The notes under the pieces were generated by a model. It was not told where the DNA came from. It saw nothing but the letters and a program-made list of their open reading frames with translations, and ran no database searches. DNA of 9,125 nt from Kiritimatiellia bacterium (GTDB taxonomy: Bacteria > Verrucomicrobiota > Kiritimatiellia > RFP12 > UBA1067), in NCBI GenBank assembly GCA_900771305.1, contig CAAGNL010000282.1, positions 1 through 9,125 of the forward strand, in the 5' to 3' direction. Numbering within the stretch: the first letter of the stretch is position 1; each line of letters begins with the position of its first letter. The translations under genes were made by a program, and so were the position numbers. Of the stretch, positions 6,198-9,125 are shown one piece after another.

Positions 6198-7649
6198 TCA
6201 CCCGACCCGCGTGACGTCGAAGCTCGCGCGCACGGCGGCGCGCGCGGCGGCGAGGTCGGGGAATTCGCCACCCGCGATGAACTGCACGATCAGGTTGCCG
6301 ATCGCCGTCCCCTCCGTCGGACCCGCGAACACGTCGAGGCCCGTAGCCTGGGCGGTGAGCGCGTTGAGGTAGCCGTCCTTCGAGCCGCCGCCCACGATGT
6401 TGACCGAGGTGTAGGTCTTGCCCGTGAGCGCAGAGAGGTTCCGGATCGCGTCCGCATAGCACTTCGCGAGCGACTTGTAGACGCACTGCATCAGCTCGCC
6501 GACGGTCGTCGGCTTCACGTCCGCCGCCGCGATCACCTCGGCGATCATCGAATCGGGCGAAAGGAAGCGTGCGTCGTTGGCGTCCACCGTGCCGGCAAAC
6601 GAGGATGCGGCCTTCGCCGCCGTCTCGAGGTCGTTGAAGGAATACGTCTTCCCCTGCTCGTAGTCGGAGAGCGTCCAGGTGGCGGTCTTCGCCTTGCCCT
6701 CGACGTACGCCACGCCATTGAGCTCGCGGCGGATGCTCTGGATCATCCAAAGCCCCATGATGTTCTTCAAATAGCGGAAACGATACCAGGCACCGCCCTC
6801 ATTCGTGAAATTCGCGGTCTGGGATTCGGGCGTCGTGATCGGCGCGTCGTTCTCGACGCCGAGGAGGGACCATGTACCCGAGGAGATGTAGACCGCCTGG
6901 TCGTCGCGCGCCGGCACGGCGAGGAATGCCGAGCCCGTGTCGTGCGTCGCGGGCAGCACGACCTCCGCGTCGAAGCCAACCGCCTCCTGCACATTGGGGG
7001 CGAGATGGCCGAGCACGGTGCCGGGCATCTCGAGCTTGCCGAAGATTCCGCCCGGCAGGCCGAGCTTGTCGATCAGATCGAAGTCCCAGGTCTTCGCGCG
7101 CGCGTCGAGCAGATTCGTGGACGAGGCATTCGTGTACTCGTTGGCGATCTTGCCCGTGAGGATGAAGTTGAGATACTCGGGCACCATGAGGAAATGCTTC
7201 GCCTGCTCGAGCTGTTCAGGGTGCTCGCGCTTGAGCGCCGTCAACTGGTAGATTGTGTTGAACGGCTGCTTCTGGATGCCCGTGCGGGCATAGACCTCCG
7301 TGAGCGGAACGATCGCATTCACGACTTCGTCCATACCCTTCGTACGCTCGTCGCGGTAGGCGACCATGTCGGAACACGGCACGTCGCCGTCCTTGAGAAG
7401 GATGAAGTCCACCGCCCAGGTGTCGATGCCGATCGTCGCGGGAATCTTGCCGATCTCCCTGCACTTGGCAATACCCTGCAGAACCGAACGCGCCAGCGCC
7501 TGGTGATCCCAGCAGTCGTGCCCATCCTTGCGGACCTGGGAGTTGTCGAAGCGGAAGATCTCCTCGAGAACCATCTTCCCGTTCTCGACGTGACCAAGGA
7601 TATGCCGGCCGGAAGAGGCCCCAATGTCAATGGCAAGATAGTATTTCAT
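6198..7649 (-). CDS. rhaB: L-rhamnulokinase (FGGY carbohydrate kinase)
   Basis: This enzyme phosphorylates L-rhamnulose to L-rhamnulose 1-phosphate with ATP, the second step of rhamnose breakdown. The 483-residue protein from the ATG at 7649 has the FGGY kinase layout: phosphate-1 loop DIGASSGR (8-15), substrate-side segment GIDTWAVDF (74-82), THDTGSAF (235-242) with D237 as the likely catalytic base (the same number as in E. coli RhaB), phosphate-2 loop SSGTWSLLG (256-264), and the adenosine motif NIVGGGSKDGYLNAL (417-431). GIDTWAVDF and GASSGR favour rhamnulokinase over fuculokinase or xylulokinase. A TTG at 7667 would add six residues but consumes the promoter-like sequence, so I reject it. 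The ATG has no ribosome site; see the promoter at 7656-7664. Rhamnose isomerase and aldolase genes are not in the window. The gene ends three bases before the prenyltransferase start. Confidence 0.95.
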   Translation of the reverse strand: MKYYLAIDIGASSGRHILGHVENGKMVLEEIFRFDNSQVRKDGHDCWDHQALARSVLQGIAKCREIGKIPATIGIDTWAVDFILLKDGDVPCSDMVAYRDERTKGMDEVVNAIVPLTEVYARTGIQKQPFNTIYQLTALKREHPEQLEQAKHFLMVPEYLNFILTGKIANEYTNASSTNLLDARAKTWDFDLIDKLGLPGGIFGKLEMPGTVLGHLAPNVQEAVGFDAEVVLPATHDTGSAFLAVPARDDQAVYISSGTWSLLGVENDAPITTPESQTANFTNEGGAWYRFRYLKNIMGLWMIQSIRRELNGVAYVEGKAKTATWTLSDYEQGKTYSFNDLETAAKAASSFAGTVDANDARFLSPDSMIAEVIAAADVKPTTVGELMQCVYKSLAKCYADAIRNLSALTGKTYTSVNIVGGGSKDGYLNALTAQATGLDVFAGPTEGTAIGNLIVQFIAGGEFPDLAAARAAVRASFDVTRVG

Positions 7650-7655
7650 GGCAGA

Positions 7656-7664
7656 ATTATAGCA
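7656..7664 (-). promoter_or_regulatory. Extended -10 promoter motif placed for a leaderless rhamnulokinase message
   Basis: In the 24 bases between the stop at 7674 and the ATG at 7649 the minus strand reads TGCTATAAT, an exact extended -10 element (TGn plus TATAAT). Six bases (TCTGCC) follow and then the ATG. With standard sigma-70 geometry, +1 falls on the A of the start codon. No -35 hexamer is evident at 16-18 bases (ACCGCT at 17), as expected for extended -10 promoters. The AT-rich tract stands out in very GC-rich surroundings. I infer a promoter for the rhamnulokinase-to-SWIM unit. Confidence 0.6.
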
Positions 7665-7673
7665 CAAATCGCA

Positions 7674-9125
7674 TTACCAGCGGTAGTAGCGGTAGGGGTC
7701 GTCCTCGGCGACGGGGACGTCGCCGTAGCGCACCGAGAGGGCGGTCGAGACGAAGCCGAGATTGCCCATGAGGCGCGCGAGCATCGCGTTCGCGCGGCGC
7801 TTCGTCGTGCGCAGGTAGGGCTTCGCGTCTGCGTCGATCGTCCACGGCGGCGTCTGCCAGAAGACGAGCACGCCCTTCCCGTGCCGCACGACGCGCAGGG
7901 CCTCGTTGCCGTCCGTCGCCGGCTCGGTGAACGCCGTGAAGGCAAGCGCGCCGTGCCAGGCCCAGTCGCCGTTCGAGAGGCCGTTCAGTTCCGGCGGCAG
8001 TTTCTCGATGCGGGAGGCGTAGCAGCCGTTCGTCGGGGCGGCCGCGAGCTTCACGGGGCTCCACTGCGCGATCTCCTCGGCGGTGAGCCCGAGGAGGAGC
8101 GCGCGCCCGCCCTTCGCGATCTGCGCGTCGAAGTCCGCCGGCTTCACCGCGCCCGACGAGACGAGGTAGGCACCGCTCTCGCGGTCGTCCGGATCCTGCT
8201 TGATCGGAATCTGGTACGCGAGCCCCGCGAGCCACGCCCGCTGCCCGAGGGCGCGCGGTCCCTTCGGCCACGTGACGGGATCGGCGAGGCGCGCGACGAG
8301 CGCGTGTACAAGGTCGTCCGCCACGGGATCGGCCACCGTGCGCGCCGTGACGTCGAGCTGGCAGAACGTGATGCGCCCGCGCTCGACCATCCAGTCGAGG
8401 AGCGGCGCGTACTGGAGGTCGAACGCGCCGTCCACGAGGGCGCGCCAGTCGCCGACAGACGGCTTTTCGGGGAGGACGCTCGCGAGGCTGCCCCGGTTCC
8501 CGCAGCGCCACACGCGCGTGTTGTCGAACCCGGCCCAGCGCTCGCGTGGGTAGCCCGTCTCGATCTCGGCGAGGTTCTGCAGGTGCGTGGGGATGAGCGT
8601 CGCCGCGCCGTTCCAGTCGCGCAACTTCGCGCCCGTCAGCGCGAGCCGGGGCTCCGGGTAGCGCGCGAAGGCGTTGCGCAGGCCGTAGTTCTGCGCGCGG
8701 AAGCCGATGGACTCCAGCGTTTCCTTGTCCTGCTCGAAAATGAGCACGCGGCCGCGGCGGCGCGCGGCGGGGACGACGACGTCGTTGAAGAGGGTCCGCG
8801 TGAGCGCGCCGCGCCCGACGACGAGTCGCGCCGCGTCCGGGAGGGCCGTCCGCCCGTCCGTCCGCCCGTAGGCGATGCCGAGGCGGTCGAACGCCTTCGC
8901 CGTCAGCCCCACGGGGTCGCAGAGGAGGAGGTTCTCGACGCGCGCCGTCTTCGCGGGCGCGTACGTCTCCAGGGCGAAGGCGTCGCGCTGCACGGCGCCG
9001 CCCGCGAACGTGAAGGCGGCCTTCAGCTCCCAGGCGCCCGCCTTCTGCGGCAGCGTGCAGGCGAGCGGCACGTCGACGCGCCCGCCCGCCGGGACGCGCA
9101 CCGTCCCCGCGCGCGTCGTCTCCGC
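7674..9125 (-). CDS. C-terminal part of a large glycosidase-like protein (5' end outside window)
   Basis: This reading frame stays open to the right edge, giving 483 visible residues. The GTG at 9101 is probably internal, because the codons before it (AETTRAGT) continue the same domain. Residues 1 to about 57 look like a beta-sandwich, with PAGGRVDVP and an alternating TFAGGAVQRDAFALE strand. Two regions follow that each end in a strand-like phrase common at the C-termini of large GH2-type and glutamine-amidotransferase-like glycosidases: GRITFCQLD (250-258) and GKGVLVFWQTPPW (416-428). The protein ends DDPYRYYRW, an ending I associate from memory with GH2-like proteins of Lentisphaerae and Planctomycetes. 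No catalytic glycosidase site or signal peptide is visible, so the enzyme class is inference; an export signal would lie off-window. Codons are much richer in G+C than in the genes to the left. It precedes rhamnulokinase by 24 bases. Confidence 0.72.
   Translation of the reverse strand, partial: AETTRAGTVRVPAGGRVDVPLACTLPQKAGAWELKAAFTFAGGAVQRDAFALETYAPAKTARVENLLLCDPVGLTAKAFDRLGIAYGRTDGRTALPDAARLVVGRGALTRTLFNDVVVPAARRRGRVLIFEQDKETLESIGFRAQNYGLRNAFARYPEPRLALTGAKLRDWNGAATLIPTHLQNLAEIETGYPRERWAGFDNTRVWRCGNRGSLASVLPEKPSVGDWRALVDGAFDLQYAPLLDWMVERGRITFCQLDVTARTVADPVADDLVHALVARLADPVTWPKGPRALGQRAWLAGLAYQIPIKQDPDDRESGAYLVSSGAVKPADFDAQIAKGGRALLLGLTAEEIAQWSPVKLAAAPTNGCYASRIEKLPPELNGLSNGDWAWHGALAFTAFTEPATDGNEALRVVRHGKGVLVFWQTPPWTIDADAKPYLRTTKRRANAMLARLMGNLGFVSTALSVRYGDVPVAEDDPYRYYRW

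Noticed and set aside
5926..6750. A 274-codon minus-strand frame spanning the rhamnulokinase/prenyltransferase junction
   Set aside because: Both genes under it are intact with full motifs. Its product is Arg/Gly-rich and unrecognisable, so it is a frame shadow rather than a frameshifted fusion.
7650..7667. TTG start six codons upstream of the rhamnulokinase ATG
   Set aside because: The added MCYNSA residues are encoded by the TGCTATAAT promoter-like sequence, have no ribosome site, and precede the point (MKYYLAIDIGASSGR) where this family normally begins.
7657..8511. A 284-codon second minus-strand frame
   Set aside because: It is in a different frame of the glycosidase-like gene, and its product is dominated by Arg, Ala, Gly and Pro, as expected for a shifted frame at such high G+C.

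Overview
The window is a GC-rich stretch of bacterial chromosome in which every convincing gene reads on the minus strand, so the biological order runs from the right edge to the left. I find no rRNA, tRNA, transposase, phage gene or CRISPR array. The mix of genes suggests an uncultured member of the Planctomycetes-Verrucomicrobia-Chlamydiae superphylum, possibly Kiritimatiellota or Lentisphaerota. It includes a GH2-like glycosidase tail, a rhamnulokinase, a MenA-like prenyltransferase, a phosphatidylserine decarboxylase and an SNF2/SWIM pair. This placement is inference from gene content and style; no marker gene is present to prove it.

Layout in transcription order: (1) 9125-7674, the 3' part of a large, probably carbohydrate-active protein that runs off the right edge and is clearly more GC-rich than the rest. 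(2) A 24-base gap holding an extended -10 promoter motif placed so that transcription would start on the A of the next ATG. (3) 7649-6198, rhamnulokinase. (4) 6194-5175, a UbiA/MenA-type prenyltransferase with a TTG start. (5) 5140-4274, pyruvoyl-dependent phosphatidylserine decarboxylase. (6) 4254-3592, ribulose-phosphate 3-epimerase, with the only textbook Shine-Dalgarno sequence in the window. (7) 3590-936, an SNF2-family ATPase. (8) 939-124, a SWIM zinc-finger protein that overlaps it by ATGA. (9) 121-17, an array of degenerate 7-base repeats that starts two bases after the last stop codon.

The gaps from rhamnulokinase to the SWIM gene are 3, 34, 19, 1 and -4 bases, so these six genes probably form one transcription unit. 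The unit mixes sugar phosphorylation, quinone side-chain attachment, membrane lipid synthesis, the pentose phosphate pathway and a DNA/chromatin-type ATPase. The rhamnulokinase may act with the upstream carbohydrate-active protein on rhamnose-containing polysaccharides. The SNF2 and SWIM proteins very probably work as a pair, but their cellular job is not known.

The points most worth following are the leaderless-type promoter before rhamnulokinase, the heptamer array at the operon's 3' end, and the SNF2-SWIM couple placed inside a metabolic operon.
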